NCBI GenBank assembly: GCA_022702705.1
Contig: CM040430.1
Coordinates: 69,391,982 to 69,455,981 of the forward strand
Reading direction: 5' to 3'
DNA: 64,000 nucleotides
Source: Papilionanthe hookeriana x Papilionanthe teres
Lineage: Eukaryota > Streptophyta > Magnoliopsida > Asparagales > Orchidaceae
Shown here piece after piece: positions 32,633 through 45,245 of the stretch. Below the pieces are notes generated by a model. That model saw only the letters and a program-made list of their open reading frames with translations. It was not told the DNA's origin and did not search any database. A program made the position numbers and the translations under genes. Each line of letters starts with the position of its first letter. Positions within the stretch are counted from its first letter, which is position 1.

Positions 32633-35600
32633 TTAAGTTAGTTACATCTTAAATGATGGTAATCACTTAAGAAAACTTTCAATAAAGATCAGTGTTTTCG
32701 CTTTCAAGAATTTCAAAGTTTAGGTTTTCACGATTGGATTTTTAGAAATTCAAAGGGGAATGGATCAAATTAGGAACAATCATTTTAAGAGTCCAAAGGA
32801 GTGAAAAGGTAGAGGATGTCATGGATTCAAAGCGAACTTTGATGACTTCCCAACTATCCTATTGTTTGGCTTCGATTTAGAGAGACATTATTTGATGTTT
32901 CAATCTTGCCGATTTTATTTAATTAGGGCTTATATTCGTATGACATAATCATATAAGTAGCCTACAAATTATGAGGTTCTATGTCGTAACGAACGACGAC
33001 CTCGGAGTCCTAAGACTAGTTTAGAGCTTAAACTGCATAGTATGATTATGCAAATGCCTAAAGGACGAAATGATGATTTATGTTGTGTTAGGTAAACTAC
33101 GTCAAATTCCTTGGTTGTTTATTTCTAAGGAAAGGATTAAGTTGACGAAGATGGTCGTGCTGCTCACCACGTTGCTCTGAGCTCCTTGTTGTTGCAGAGG
33201 GTTTAGTTTAAGAAGTGACAATCAAGAGATGAGAGAAGTGTCATGGTTTAGAGATTGAGTTTCAAATTCAATGTCTTATGTTTTATTAAGGGAAATCTTA
33301 AAATTGATTAAGCATAACCGGTTAAGATCCCACGGTTCCATAATCCCAGCACAACTATTTTTTATCGGATTCACTTAGTCCAAATGAATTTGCTAAACTC
33401 AACTGAATGAGTTCCACACTTTCATTTAGACCATGGGAAATCTTGTTAGCAACACGTGGGTTACATCATCCAAGGGATTCCCGATCATCCAACGAGACGA
33501 TTTAATTTAGTTGTAATTGCAGTTTTATTGTTTGTTTGTGATTAAATTTTGAGTTTTCTTATATTTTGAATGTTGTGGCGGTGAGTTTTATCTTGTTTTG
33601 ATTTTAATTTATTTTTTATTTCAGTTTTGCGGCTATCCTAAGGGTTTTAGTTTTCATGCAGGGTGACATTGTTGTTTAACATGCAAGCTTGCATGAAAGG
33701 AAAGTAAAGTACAGCGCAGATAAGTAAATTGTAATAAAATAAAAGTGTACCTGGCGGGTCTTCTCGTCTTTTCCAACTGCACTTCAAACACATGTTAGGG
33801 CATTTAAAAATTTAAAAGAAAACACCTAGGTAAAGCTAAGGGAAGGTTCTGGTTGCCTACCAAAATCTAAATCCTATTACTAGCCAATTCCTAAGGTAGG
33901 ATGATTTTCTTCAACAAATAAGAATGAAGTTCAATTGTTCTTCTAAAACCTCTCATTAGATTGAGAAAGTGCTTAGGACGAATCCTGAACATCTTTTCAA
34001 TGCCTTTGGGATTGCTCTGAGTCCAAATGAATTTCATTATGGGGATGAATTGATCATTCGAGGTTTAGTTAAGTTTTGGCTCTTGCTCAGTGAACTACGG
34101 TGTTTGATTGTCCTATGAGTAAGGTGACATTTCATTTGACAATTTTTTTAAGAGTTATAATGATGAAAGCCTTTATGGGCAAATTAGTTCATTAATGAAC
34201 TTAATCATTCTTAATTGAAGTTGAATTGGTGATTTAAAATGATTCAATTTATAAAATTTTGGTTGATTTTCAAATGTTTTAAATTATTTAGGTTAAAAAA
34301 GGTGTATAAATTATTTGATTCAGTTAAGTTTTAATGATTTAAATTGTTTTGATTTAATTATAAAATTTTAGATTAATTTTTAATTGATTTGATTATCACA
34401 TTGTAATTGTAAATTATTTTAAAATTAATCTTAATATTTCAAATTTTGTTTTAACTTTAGTTTTAAATTAGTTTTAACATGTTAAGTTTGTTTTAATTTG
34501 ATTTTAAGTCATTAATTTTTTAATGTTTTAAGCTTTAATTTGATTATAATATTTTAGGATTATTTCGTTTTTTTAATTATTAGTTTCAATTATCATTTTT
34601 ATTATTTAATTAATGAAAGCTAAGTGATATTTGATAATTTCATTGGTTAGGGATTCAATTCAAAGAATTAGCATCTTCCTATATTACATCCCCTAACCTT
34701 AATAATTTATGCCATAATTAACTTCCAAAGTTTAATGACATAATTAATTAGAATTTCTTCTTTAATGCTAAAGGTGATTGATGAGTTTCTACCCCTTAAC
34801 TCCCTATGTTTCAATCATCCAAGAGGACAAATTAAGATCAAATGTTTACCCTTTTCTTTGGTTAAGCCTAAATATTAATTAGGATTAAAATTCATTAATT
34901 GCCTTTATGCTCTCTTGAGCTTGTTCATCACATAATTCACTAAATTAAGCTCAAATGAATTTAAAATTTTTATGTCACCTCATTCACATGTCAATTAAGA
35001 TATTAGAGAAGAAAATATGATTTTTCTATTTTTAATTTAATTTATATAATTATTTTAATGGAAAATAGAAATTTTTAATGAAAATTTAACAACATGACCA
35101 AGATGAAACTTTTGTCCTTAGAAAAATTATGGGAGGTTTCTACTGACTAAAGGACCACTGGGACGAATTTTGGTGATTTTTTGAGTTTTATTTTATTTAT
35201 TATAATTATTTTAAATTTTGGAGTATTAGTTAATTATAAAATAAAATTGATGTGGAAAAATAAGTTGTATATTTTTCTTAAATCTCTCTAAGCTAAAGAA
35301 ACTCAGAGAAACAAATTTTATATTTTTCTTATTTTTCATTGAATTATTAGAATTATTTTAGTGGAAAGGTTGAAAAATCCATTTTTTAATATTAAAAATT
35401 ACCCTAAGCCTTTAAAATTCAATATCTTTACTTAGAGACTTAGAGAAAATATTTGGTTGGTTCCTAAGTGATTAGGAGACCAAATATGACATTTTGGTGA
35501 ATTTTATTATTTTTATGATTTTTATAATTTTTAAAATTTTAAAATATTCAAAAATAGGTTAAAAATGAAAATTTTATGAAAATTTCAATTTTAATTTTTA

Positions 35601-37954
35601 CAGGCTCCTCTGATCTCAGAGAACCCCCAAAATTGATCTGGTAAATTTTTGAGTTATATCTTGGGTTTTATGAATTTGTTAATTCTAAATAAAGCCTTGT
35701 AAATTGTGTAATTTATTTAATGGGTTAAATTAACTCCAATTAACTTGAAATTTTTATGTGGGGCTCTCCTAATCCTAAAGAATAGTGGAGAATTGATTTC
35801 ATGCCATTTTGATGTGTAGTTACTCCAAATTAATCTAATTTTAGTTTTGAGTATTTGGCCAAATTAGGGTTATTTTTGATGAATTAAATTAAACCATAAT
35901 TTTTTAAGGCCCTCTGGTCCAGAGATACTTTCCCTTACTTTTCTGGATTTTTATAATGAACAAGTTAATTATTATAATTATATATCAAGCAAATAGATAA
36001 TAACTTGAAAAATAAATATCTCTTCATAGAAATCTTTTCTGACTTTGGAAAAATTAGGGAAATTCCCCCATGTTTCATCGAATAACATGTCATAATTTCA
36101 ATTTATGATGGAACTCCTACATGCATAAAGAATTGAAAGATTGACAACAATATTTATTTAATTTAAAATCAAATATGTATCAAATAAATATAAAAATATT
36201 TCCACATTATTCTCCTCCTTTCACTGAGCAAAATGGTATTTTTATTTTATTTGTTTGGAGTTTTCTGGGCAATGTTATGATTTTTTGAAGTTTGGTGTCA
36301 AAAATAAATCAAAAATCCAATTTTCCTGCTCAAATGACATGTGTCGCAGTCCTACTGGCTGTCGTGGTTCTATTTGGAGGCATGTTCACAGAAGATGCTC
36401 CCATCCGACTTCATTTTAGCTGTTCGTCAGATACACATGCGATCAGACTACGACCGCTCATCTTGCTCAACTGATATTCACCCAAAATCGTCCATCTTCA
36501 AACGTTAATATCTCACTCGATTCTCAACGAAATTGAGTACAATTTTTTTTTTAAATGTTCATTTACCGTAGTAGAAAAACTCCATACAGTGATGATGTAC
36601 TTAAAGCAAGTAAATATTTACAAAAAATTAAAATAAGAGCTTAGTAGTGCTGGAAGTATTTACAGAAATGGTTGGGTTGAGCTTAGGAGTGCTGGAAGAA
36701 GCTTTGGGAATAATTTGGCAGAGTCTCCCCAAGGTAAATTTTGCATCTCCTCTCTTTGGCCATGGAAGGTGAGTTTAAATGAAGGAGTTTTTTTGGTGGC
36801 CGTGGCGGTTGGCTTAGTTCATTCACTAAGGTTTTTTTGGCTAATAAAAGATCACTTGATTCAGCTTGATTTTGGGTGCAATCAATTGAGTTATGTCATG
36901 TGTAAAGGCATGGATTTAAGTGGTATGGGTGTAAGGGCCATTTTGGGTCAATTTGGGTCGAGTCATGAAATTGGGTTTGGTTCACCCGCAAGGTTGGTTT
37001 GGGCTGATGGGAGATCATTTGGTTCAGCAAGAGGAGTGGAGAAGTCCCCATCCAAGAATATTTGGCTAAGCATGGGTAAGGGTGGAGCATAAAAGAGGTT
37101 AAAAAGCCTTAATCATGGGTTTGGAAAGAGGCTCCTCCTTTTGCCATTAATGGCTTGGTGAGGTGGAAAGTGGCTTTCATGGCTTGCATAAGGCTCATGC
37201 ATGACTTCATGGCTCCATTTGGCTTAGGGATGGCTTGGTCAACTTGCATGAGAAAGGATTTTGGTATTTTTGAATAATTTGATGAAAATTATCATGATGC
37301 CATATTTGGTTGAATTTGATGATGATTTTGGGACTTAGGCAGTGAATTTGATCAAATGTATGATGAGGAAGAATTTCCCGTGGGCTTTAGATTGAAATTT
37401 TGGGCTTTTGAAATTGTTTTGGATGGTGGGTTTAATTTTGGGCCTATTAATTGGGGTGGACTTGGGCTTGAGTTTGAGTTGGGATTGAGTCACAATTTGG
37501 GTGAATTAAATGTTACATTACCTGTAGGAACATGTTAAGAGGTGTTTAGAAAAGATTTGGGGTGGTTTGGAATTGATTTAGAAGGTCAATTGGGTCAAAT
37601 TTACGTATAGGGTCAATGTCGGGTGAATTGGGCCAAGTTGGGCAAATGTTGGGCTAAAGTTGGGTCAAAGGCCAATTGAATTTTTCAAATGGTCTATTAG
37701 GATGTGGTGAAGAGTTCCCAACATGAATTGGGTGCCAATTTTGGGATTTGGGCATTCAATTTGGTGGATTTTGAACATGTGACACATTTGGGATAAAATT
37801 GGGGCTTTTTGATTTGATTGGGTTTGAGTGAAGCTTGAGCTCAAATTGGGGGCAATTGAATGTTAAATTTAGTTTAGGGGAATGTTATGAGAAGTTTGGA
37901 ATTTAATTTGGGGGAAGATTGATTGACATTTGGTTTGAATCAAATTCTTAGACT
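32633..37954 (-). repeat. Inverted family B copy (long fragment)
   Basis: The reverse complement follows B2 from about 22500 (right end here) to 27722 (left end here). The AT-rich part is 32900-36300, the diverged CpG-containing block 36330-36540, and a G-rich tract 36700-37945 (the complement of the C-rich tract). Open frames inside it, for example 36715-37092 plus and 37356-37538 plus, come from the G-rich tract and are not genes. The right edge meets the interior of Athila element 2. Confidence 0.75.
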
Positions 37955-38229
37955 CTAAGAACCGTCACCAAGATTTGGCGTCGGCGGCGCTCGATAGGGC
38001 CCCGACAGCACTCAAATCCTGAAGTTCAGCATATTCTTTATATTTGGGCGCCGGCGGCGCCAGTGGTAAAAAAATTTCACCGAACTTCGTTTGGCCCGAA
38101 ATATTCCAATATCGCAATTCGATCCAATATTTATTAATTTTTAAAAGTATTTAGGAGCGATTAGGATTCCAAAATAACTATCTAAAAGCACAATTACAAT
38201 AAACAAGCAAACATAACACAAAGATACAT
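37955..38229 (-). other. Remnant spacer of element 2 with GGCGCC palindromes
   Basis: Contains GGCGTCGGCGGCGC (37976-37990) and GGCGCCGGCGGCGCC (38047-38062), the element 2 version of the palindrome words. The LTR of this element has GGCGTCAGCGGCGCC (45053-45066). Otherwise AT-rich. Confidence 0.6.
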
Positions 38230-38265
38230 ATGGGTTGCCTCCCATAAAGCACTTGGATTAACGTC
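38230..38265 (-). other. Conserved pol/3'-ORF junction motif, element 2
   Basis: Same wording as 7754-7790, with a few substitutions and the ATGGG...CCCAT stem intact. Confidence 0.7.
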
Positions 38266-38287
38266 GTCGGCCTGACAAACCATTCAG

Positions 38288-39432
38288 TTAATCGAGACGA
38301 CTCAGCATTAAAACCTCTTTGAAGTCAGGTCGAAACCCATCAAAGTAAGGCTTTAATCGATCCCATTAACCTTAACAATCTTTCCAATATCAGGATCCTC
38401 AATATCAACACTCCAATAGAATGAACTTTTACAACTTTAAAAGGTCCCAACCATCTAGACTTGAGCTTTCCAGGAAATAATTTTAATCTTATTTTGTATA
38501 ACAAAACTTTCTGTCCATATTCAAATTTCTTTTTCAATATATTTCGATCATGCCACAATTTCATTCTCTCTTTATAAATCCTGTCATTGTGATAATATGC
38601 ATTTCTAATTTCTTCCAATTCATTCAATTGCATAAATCTCTTCTCTCCAGCATTTTTCAAATTAAAATTCAACTCTTTTATCGCCCAATATGCTATATGC
38701 TCCGATTCAACCAGTAAATGGCAAGTCTTACTAAACACTAGTCTATAAGGAGACAATCCAATAGGGGTCTCAGAAGCAGTCTTATAAGCCCATAATTCAG
38801 TATCTAATCGAGCAGACCAATCTAATTTGCGATTATCCACAGTTTTCTCCAAATCTCTTTTAATTTCATGATTAAATGCTTCTGCTAAACCACTAGTCTG
38901 GGGATGATAAGGAGTAAAGATTCTATGAAAAATATTATATTTCTCAATCAATCTCTTAATTTGATTATTCCTGAAATGGGATCCACCATCCGTTATAATC
39001 ACTCTTGACATTCCATATCTTGCAAATACATTTTTCTTTAAAAATTTTGAAACACTTTGAGCATCACATCTAGGTAAAGTAATAGCTTCAATACATTTCG
39101 AGACATAATCAACTGCAACCAATATATATAAATTACCAAATGAAGGAGTAAATGGTCCCATAAAATCTAATCCCTATATATATCAAAAATTTCAACTTCC
39201 AAATTATAGTTTAGAGCTATTTCATTTCTTCTAGAGATATTACCTACTCTCTGACATCAATCACATGATTTAATATATTTGTATACATCCTTAAAAAGAG
39301 TAGGCCAATAAAATCCATATTGTAAAATCTTAAAATTAGTTTTATCAACACCGAAATGACCTCCAAATTCAGAATCATGACATCGTTCAATAATTAATTT
39401 AGTTTATTCTTGTGGCACACATCACCTAATAA
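38288..39432 (-). pseudogene. int: Athila element 2 integrase, catalytic triad intact but broken upstream
   Basis: The open stretch 39161-38340 (273 codons) starts just after the first catalytic Asp, which is still readable in the next frame (LDFMGPF). Asp58 (IITDGGSHF) and Glu94 (LAEAFNHE) keep the D35E spacing, unlike element 1. A GPF module follows (KSRWLGPFKVVKV, about residue 230). A frame change at the C-terminus leads to the true end at 38288-38290. The zinc finger upstream (about 39250-39390) has CD*CQR, an Arg-to-stop change, and a TA-type insertion shifts the frame near 39175. Confidence 0.88.
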
Positions 39433-39969
39433 TCAGATCCTTACACTGTTTATAGAGATAGGGCTCATCTCAAAAATAAAATCTTGCATCATATTTAAAC
39501 TTCTTTTGTTGTTGCTTGTTAAATCAGGTGATACAATATCAGTCACAATATAATTCACAATATCAGCATACCAAGGTAAATTTCTTCCCATAATAGTATA
39601 AAGTTGTTCATCAGGGAAAATTTCTGTAACTTCCTTCTCAAATTCAGATAATTTATCATATTCTAATCTTGACAAATGATAAGCTATTTAGTTATCAGAT
39701 CCCTTCCTGTCAACAGTCACAAAATCAAATTCTTGCAGAAGAAGTATCCATCCAATTAATCTAGGTTTGTCATCCTTTTTTTGCATTAAATATTTGATAG
39801 CTGAATGGTCTGTATGCACAATTTTTTTAGCTCTAATTAAATAAGGTCTAAACTTTTCAAAAGCAAATAATATAACTAATAACTCTCTTTCTGTAGTGGT
39901 ATAATTAATCTGAGCTTCATTAAGAGTTTTACTAGCATAGTAAATGACTTTGAAAACTTTATCATGTAT
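39433..39969 (-). pseudogene. RNase H C-terminal half and linker, element 2
   Basis: The open stretch 39675-39433 carries FPDEQLYTIMG and PWYADIVNYIV, which match the linker of element 1. The RNase H part between 39676 and 39969 is readable only with stops. Confidence 0.7.
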
Positions 39970-41099
39970 CTACCCCAACGCTACTCCGATCACATAATCA
40001 CTAGCATCACATATAAGTTCAAATGGTTTCTCCCAATCATGTGAAATAATTATAGGTGCAGTGATTAATTTCTCTTTCAATAATTCAAAAGCACACAAAC
40101 ATTCATCATTAAAATCAAAATTTCTATCATTTTCTAGAAGTCGGCACAAAAGTTTGGTAATTTTAGAAAAATCTTTAATATATCGCCTGTAATATCTCAA
40201 TCACTCGAAGCAGGGTCGACCTCCATACCAAATTTAGAAATTTTATGCCCAAGCACAATTCCTCCTGCAACCATAAATTGACATTTCTCCCAATTCACAA
40301 CAAAATTTATTTTCTCGCAAAGGTCCAAAAAATTTTCTAAGTTTTTCAAACAAATTTCAAATGAAATCCCGAATACAGAGAAATCATCCATGAAAACTTT
40401 TATTCCATTATATATCATACATCTCTGAAACGTTACAGGTGCATTACACAGTCCAAAAGGCACTTCACAAAGCAAAGGTTCCGTAAGGGCTAGTAAATGT
40501 TGTCTTTTCTTGATCCTCAGGAGAAATAGGTATTTGATGATAACCAGTATATCCATCCTGAAAGCAGTAGTACTTGTTTCAGCAAGTCCATCCAGCATTT
40601 GATCGAGAAAAGGAAGATGAAAGTGATCTTTTCGGGTGGTAGCATTTAATTTCCTATAGTCAATACAAATTTGCCATCCATTAATTTGACTTGTGGGTAT
40701 AATTTCATGCCATTCATTCACTTCAACAGTCACTCTTCCCTTTTTCAGTACACAATGTATTGGACTCACCCAAGTACTATCCAAAATAGGATAAATAACT
40801 TCAGCATCCAGCCATTCTAAAATCTCCTTCTTAACCACTTCTTTCATTATTGGATTCAATCTCTTATGAGGATCAACTCTCAGTTTATGTTCTTTATCTA
40901 ATAAAATCCTGTGCATACAATCCAAAGGACTGATTCCTTTAATATCCGCTAAAGTCCATCCAAAAGTCTTTTTGTATCTTTTTAAAATTTCCAACAATTT
41001 TTGTTCTTGATATTCATTTAACTCCGCAAATACAATAACTGGTAGGGTAGATGATTCTACTAAAAACATATACTTCAAATGATTAGGGAGAATTTTCAT
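39970..41099 (-). pseudogene. Reverse transcriptase / RNase H, element 2
   Basis: The open stretch 41099-40197 (300 codons) covers the RT from the connector (MKILPNHLKYMFL) through the fingers (WQICIDYRKLNATTRKDHF), the palm (VPFGLCNAPVTFQRCM) and the active site FMDDFSVFG. The segment just before the palm block is read in the wrong frame (two compensating shifts), and about ten residues between QRCM and the active site are deleted. A second deletion at about 40200 removes the RT-RNase H hinge. 40200-39970 then gives YYRRYIKDF and the RNase H CDASDY motif. Not functional. Confidence 0.88.
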
Positions 41100-41330
41100 C
41101 TCAAGTTCAGGAGGTTTTTATTATAGATGGAATTAAGCTTTTATCTCCACCTTCCATAGTGTCTAATACTTGAAATCTCTCCTGAACTTACTCCAAATTT
41201 TCATTCTTCTTATTATCAGAATTTTCTTCATTTTAAATTCCTTCTTCAAAAATTTTTTCAAAAGATCATCTCTCAAATATTCACAGACCTCCATCCTAAA
41301 ACATTCATCATCTTTTGTCATTGAAGGATA
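41100..41330 (-). pseudogene. Protease-RT connector, element 2
   Basis: About 230 bp in the position of element 1's 10577-10920, with stops in all frames. Acidic and Asn-rich remnants are visible, and nothing more specific. Confidence 0.5.
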
Positions 41331-41855
41331 CTACATAGATTTCAAAATTTTAAAGGTCACCTCTTGATCATTAACCCTCATAGTTAATTCTCCTTTTTGA
41401 ACATCAATCACTGCTCTCCCAGTAGCAAGGAATGGTTTTCCCAAAATGATTGGAATTTCTTTATCTTCCTCCATATCAAGTACAATAAAATCCACAGTAA
41501 ATATAAATTTATGCACTTTCACTAACACATCTTCTACCACTCCTTTAGGGTAAGTAATGGAACGATCAGCCAATTGAAGAGTCACAGATGTAGGAGAAAT
41601 TTCTCTTATTCCCAACCTTTTGCAAGTTGATAAAGGTATAAAATTAATACTAGCTCCCATATCACATAAGGCTCTTACAAAAAATTTTTCACCTATAGCA
41701 CACAGGATAGTGAAACTACAAGGATCTTTAAGTTTTTCCAGAAGCTTCATCTGAATAATTGCACTACACTCACCGCTAAGTGCAACAGTTTCATGATCTG
41801 TGAACTTTCTTTTCTTTTTGAGAATATCCTTCATAAACTTGGCATAGTCGGGCAT
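41331..41855 (-). pseudogene. Aspartic protease, element 2
   Basis: 174 codons. It contains YAKFMKDILKKKRKF near the start, the active-site loop ALCDMGASIN (D-M-G-A) near residue 65, and ILGKPFLATG near residue 148. All parts line up with residues 130-300 of the element 1 segment. A TAG separates it from the upstream Gag tail. Confidence 0.85.
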
Positions 41856-43500
41856 CTATTCTAATGCTTCAACAAAAGGTGTATTTATCGTTAATTTCTT
41901 TAGGATCTCCAAAAATTTTCCAAATTTGTTATGCCTGTTTTGTTGCTTCAATCTTTGAGGAAATGGAGGTGGTGGTTTTTCAACAGTAATCTTCATTGGT
42001 TCAAGAGGATATTCCATGTCTAGATAAATCTTGTTTGAAACTTTTTCAATATCCACCTTCTCATTTTCTATTTCAACTTCTTTTTGTACTCCTGTCTCCA
42101 ATTCCTTTACACTCCTCAATTGAATAGCCTTAAGTTATTCTTTGTTTTGATCTTTTGGATTGATCTCAACATTACTTAGAAGCGTTCCAGAAGGTTTATT
42201 ATTAAGTGTAGTGAAAATATGCCCCAATTGATTTTCAATATTTTTTATCGCAACACCTTGAGCTTGTAGTTGATTTTCCATATTCAGAATCATTTCTTCA
42301 GTAGACAACTTCTTGTACTTAAATTGTGGGTTACTATTGAATCTAGGAGGATAAGAAGGTCTAAAATTGGTATTTCCTTGATTGTTCGAATTTCCAACTG
42401 GATTTATAGAATTATTCCCCCATTGTGAGTTAACATTAGCATTACTATTATTCCAGTTGAAATTTGGGTGATTCTTCCAACTAGGATCATAATAATTTGA
42501 ATAAGGATTTTTAGGTCTATTAATAGCATTCAAAGTCTCATAAGGTGTTTGAGATTTTATTATCTGTCCAAATGAATTTTCCTCTAACACTTGCGGTGGT
42601 TGAGAATAATTCATTCCATACTGATCTATTTTCTTAGAAAGGGCTGCAATTTGAGAAACTATCATAGTCATCATATATGAATCATGAACACTAGCTACTC
42701 TCATAGGATTTACCCGTTCAGAGGGCCATTGAAAATTATTAGTAGACGTTTCTTCTATTAATGCGTATGCTTTATCAAATGGTTTTGACATTAACGATCC
42801 ACTAGCAGCAGCATCTATAATCGATCTGAATGATCCCACTAATCCATTGTAAAATTTTTGAATTATTAGCCATTCTGGTAAAGCATGATGTGGGCACTTC
42901 CTAAGAAGATCTTTAAATCTTTCCCAAGCTTCATATATTGATTCCCCTTCAAACTGACCAAAAGATGTGATATCATTTCTTAGCTTAGCAATATTTGATG
43001 GAGGGAAATATTTTGCTAGAAACTTTTGAGAAAGTTCTCCCTAAGTTCTAATAGATCCAGGTTCTAATGAATTTAACCACGCCTTAGCTTTATCCCTTAA
43101 TGAAAAGGAAAAGTATAAGTTTGACGGCATCACTCGACACTCCGTCATATTTAAATGTAGCACACAGTTCTAGAAAACTAGCGAGATGTAAATTTGGATC
43201 CTCATTAGATGTTCCTTAAAATTGATTATTTTGTACCATTTAGATAATAGCAGGTTTAAGCTCAAATGAATTAGCAACAACAACAGGATTTTGAATAGTC
43301 ACATGAATTTCATCTGCTGTTGGGTTAGCATAATCTCTTAAAGGTCTTGATAAATTTTCAATATCATTTCTCTGATCATCTTGGTTATTCGGTATTTTAC
43401 AAGGATTTTCAGTTTGTTTTTGTTGTTTTCTAATTTTTCTAACAGTACGCTCTAACTCCGAATCGTAAGGTACTAAACCTATAGATTCACTACTACGCAT
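41856..43500 (-). pseudogene. gag: Gag of element 2 (frameshifted)
   Basis: Starts at 43500 (MRSSESIGLVPYDSELERT) with no stop between this N-terminus and PLRDYANPTADE, unlike element 1. The frame breaks at about 43240. The core (43240-42840) is readable only with stops and a frame change. 42839-42135 then gives the Gag C-terminal half, with NNFQWPSERVNP and an Asn-rich tail with SNNQGNTNFRPSYPPRF. 42119-41856 holds the charged linker with PPPPFPQRLKQQ. No zinc knuckle is visible. Confidence 0.87.
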
Positions 43501-43626
43501 GTAAAATTACACAAATATCTAGTAAGTAAACAAGCACACAATTACACACTACAAAGTAAAGGTTTTCAGTTACTATATTATCAATAAATACTGTTTATAT
43601 CCTCTCGAGCAACGGCTACAAAAAAT
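43501..43626 (-). other. Leader and degenerate primer site of element 2
   Basis: 43603-43620 keeps the CAACGGC core of the tRNA-Asp-type primer site with several changes around it, followed by the A-run that precedes the LTR, as in element 1. Confidence 0.65.
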
Positions 43627-45245
43627 TGAACGCGGACTTTATATTATGTAAGAACTTATGAACCCAACTTTATATATTTATAATGATTTTGTAAAGTCAA
43701 AACTTCAACGCAAGTATATGTATCGTATCAAGTAATACAGGGCTCTAATGGAGTCCTAGTTATCGATCCCACAGGGAAGGCACGTTTCTTACAATAAATA
43801 TTGTAATATTGAAATCCAATACTCAAATCGCAATTAAAGTTTAAGATTACTTCTACTAATAAGATGCAGAAAATAGTAACGTTAAGAAAACCACAATTAC
43901 TTCTAATATCTTTAAACAAAATTAACTAACACACACACTAAGCTTTGTATTTGAAAGGTTTTGATATATATGAAAAGTGTCTTTCCTCTTGCAAAGAGTA
44001 TTTGATGTGTGAATGATATAGAATGATTATTTATTGTATTGTGCCTAATAGGACCATAAATGTTTCTTTACCCTCAAAAGAGTACCCCCTCTTCCAAGCA
44101 TGAAAAGAACATTGCATATACTAAGTTCAGTCACTAAATCTAAGGCTAGGCTGGGAGAATACCGGCTGTCACTACGGAGCTCCCACTCACCCTTCACCTG
44201 AAGGCTAACCTTCGACTTTAGTTACCAATCTTAGGACCAAATTGTGGATCTCAACCTGTCACCCTGAAACCTCCAATTTGAAGCCCATCAAAACACATTT
44301 CCCTATTTATTTGCCCTCAATTCCCATAAACTATGCAATTCATTCATGGACATTGAATGGATTCTTCATTATTATTGTTGGACACTCAATCCTTTCAGAG
44401 TTAATGTACAACAATAGATTTTAATAACTCAATTGGCCAAATCAAAAAGTAAATTAAGTTTGAAATGAAAAACCATCACAATTTCTTCAATACTTTAAAA
44501 GCACTTCAAATCCACATCATCAGATCATCACATCTCTATGCAAGAAGAAAGACAAAGGAGACAACTCAAAATTCATAGAAAAGTCACAATAAAACATGGA
44601 TTTTATATATAAAAGAAAAGTCATACAAACCACTATAGAAAATACAACTTATCTCTTTCTCTTCCCCAAGCGAATCCCTTGAAGTTCCTTTGAATTCTTG
44701 TCTCTCTTCTTTGCAACACTCAATTCCCTCTTTAGAATGAAAAGGAAGAAGCAATCTCTCACTTTAATCCTTCTCCTTCACTCCTTTGAGAAGAATCCCT
44801 CTCAAACCTTCACTTCTACACTCTTCTCTTCCAAGCCCTAACTCTCTTCCACTCTCTCTCTCACTTCTCCTCCACTCACACACACACCAATTTCATCCAA
44901 AAACAGTTACATATATGTTAGAAATGAAATCCCAAGAGTTTCCTTAGCATCCCTTGAAAAAGTCACCAAAAATCTTCAAATTTGAATTGCACCAACATTG
45001 GGCACCGACGACTCTCTATCGCCCAACTAATTCTGGTGCTCTCGGGAAAATGGCGTCAGCGGCGCCAAAAGTTAGTTTCTTCCCATTTTGCTCCTTTTCG
45101 CTTCGAATTAGTTCCTTTTTGCTTGTTTTCGCTTCAATCACCTAAAATCATCATACCTGCAAAAAAATACCTTTATTTAATGTGCAATATCACCAAAAAT
45201 GGGTAAAATTATATAACAAAAACAGTATATATTTTTGGTGCATCA
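43627..45245 (-). repeat. Element 2 5' LTR
   Basis: 1619 bp, TGAACGCGG...GGTGCATCA. It contains the conserved CGCAAGTATATGTATCG / CGATCCCACAGG block (43710-43780) and palindrome words near the other end (45005-45066). It is closest to the solo LTR 49690-51349. Its partner LTR is lost, so no target duplication can be checked. Confidence 0.88.

Larger units (their letters stand above)
37955..45245 (-). mobile_element. Athila-type LTR retrotransposon, element 2 (3' truncated)
   Basis: Keeps a 5' LTR (43627-45245), a degenerate primer site (43603-43620), gag, protease, RT/RNase H, integrase (stop at 38288-38290), the junction motif (38230-38265) and about 270 bp of the following spacer. The 3' ORFs, polypurine tract and 3' LTR are gone. 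The break at about 37955 meets inverted family B. All genes are broken. It is of the same lineage as element 1, clearly diverged from it. Confidence 0.9.

Noticed and set aside
36715..37092. 125-codon plus ORF rich in Gly/Trp
   Set aside because: Falls in the G-rich tract of an inverted family B copy. The corresponding frames in B1-B3 are closed.
37955..45245. Endogenous pararetrovirus
   Set aside because: Has LTRs, an aspartic protease-RT-RNase H-integrase order and a tRNA-Asp-type primer site. Pararetroviruses lack integrase and LTRs.
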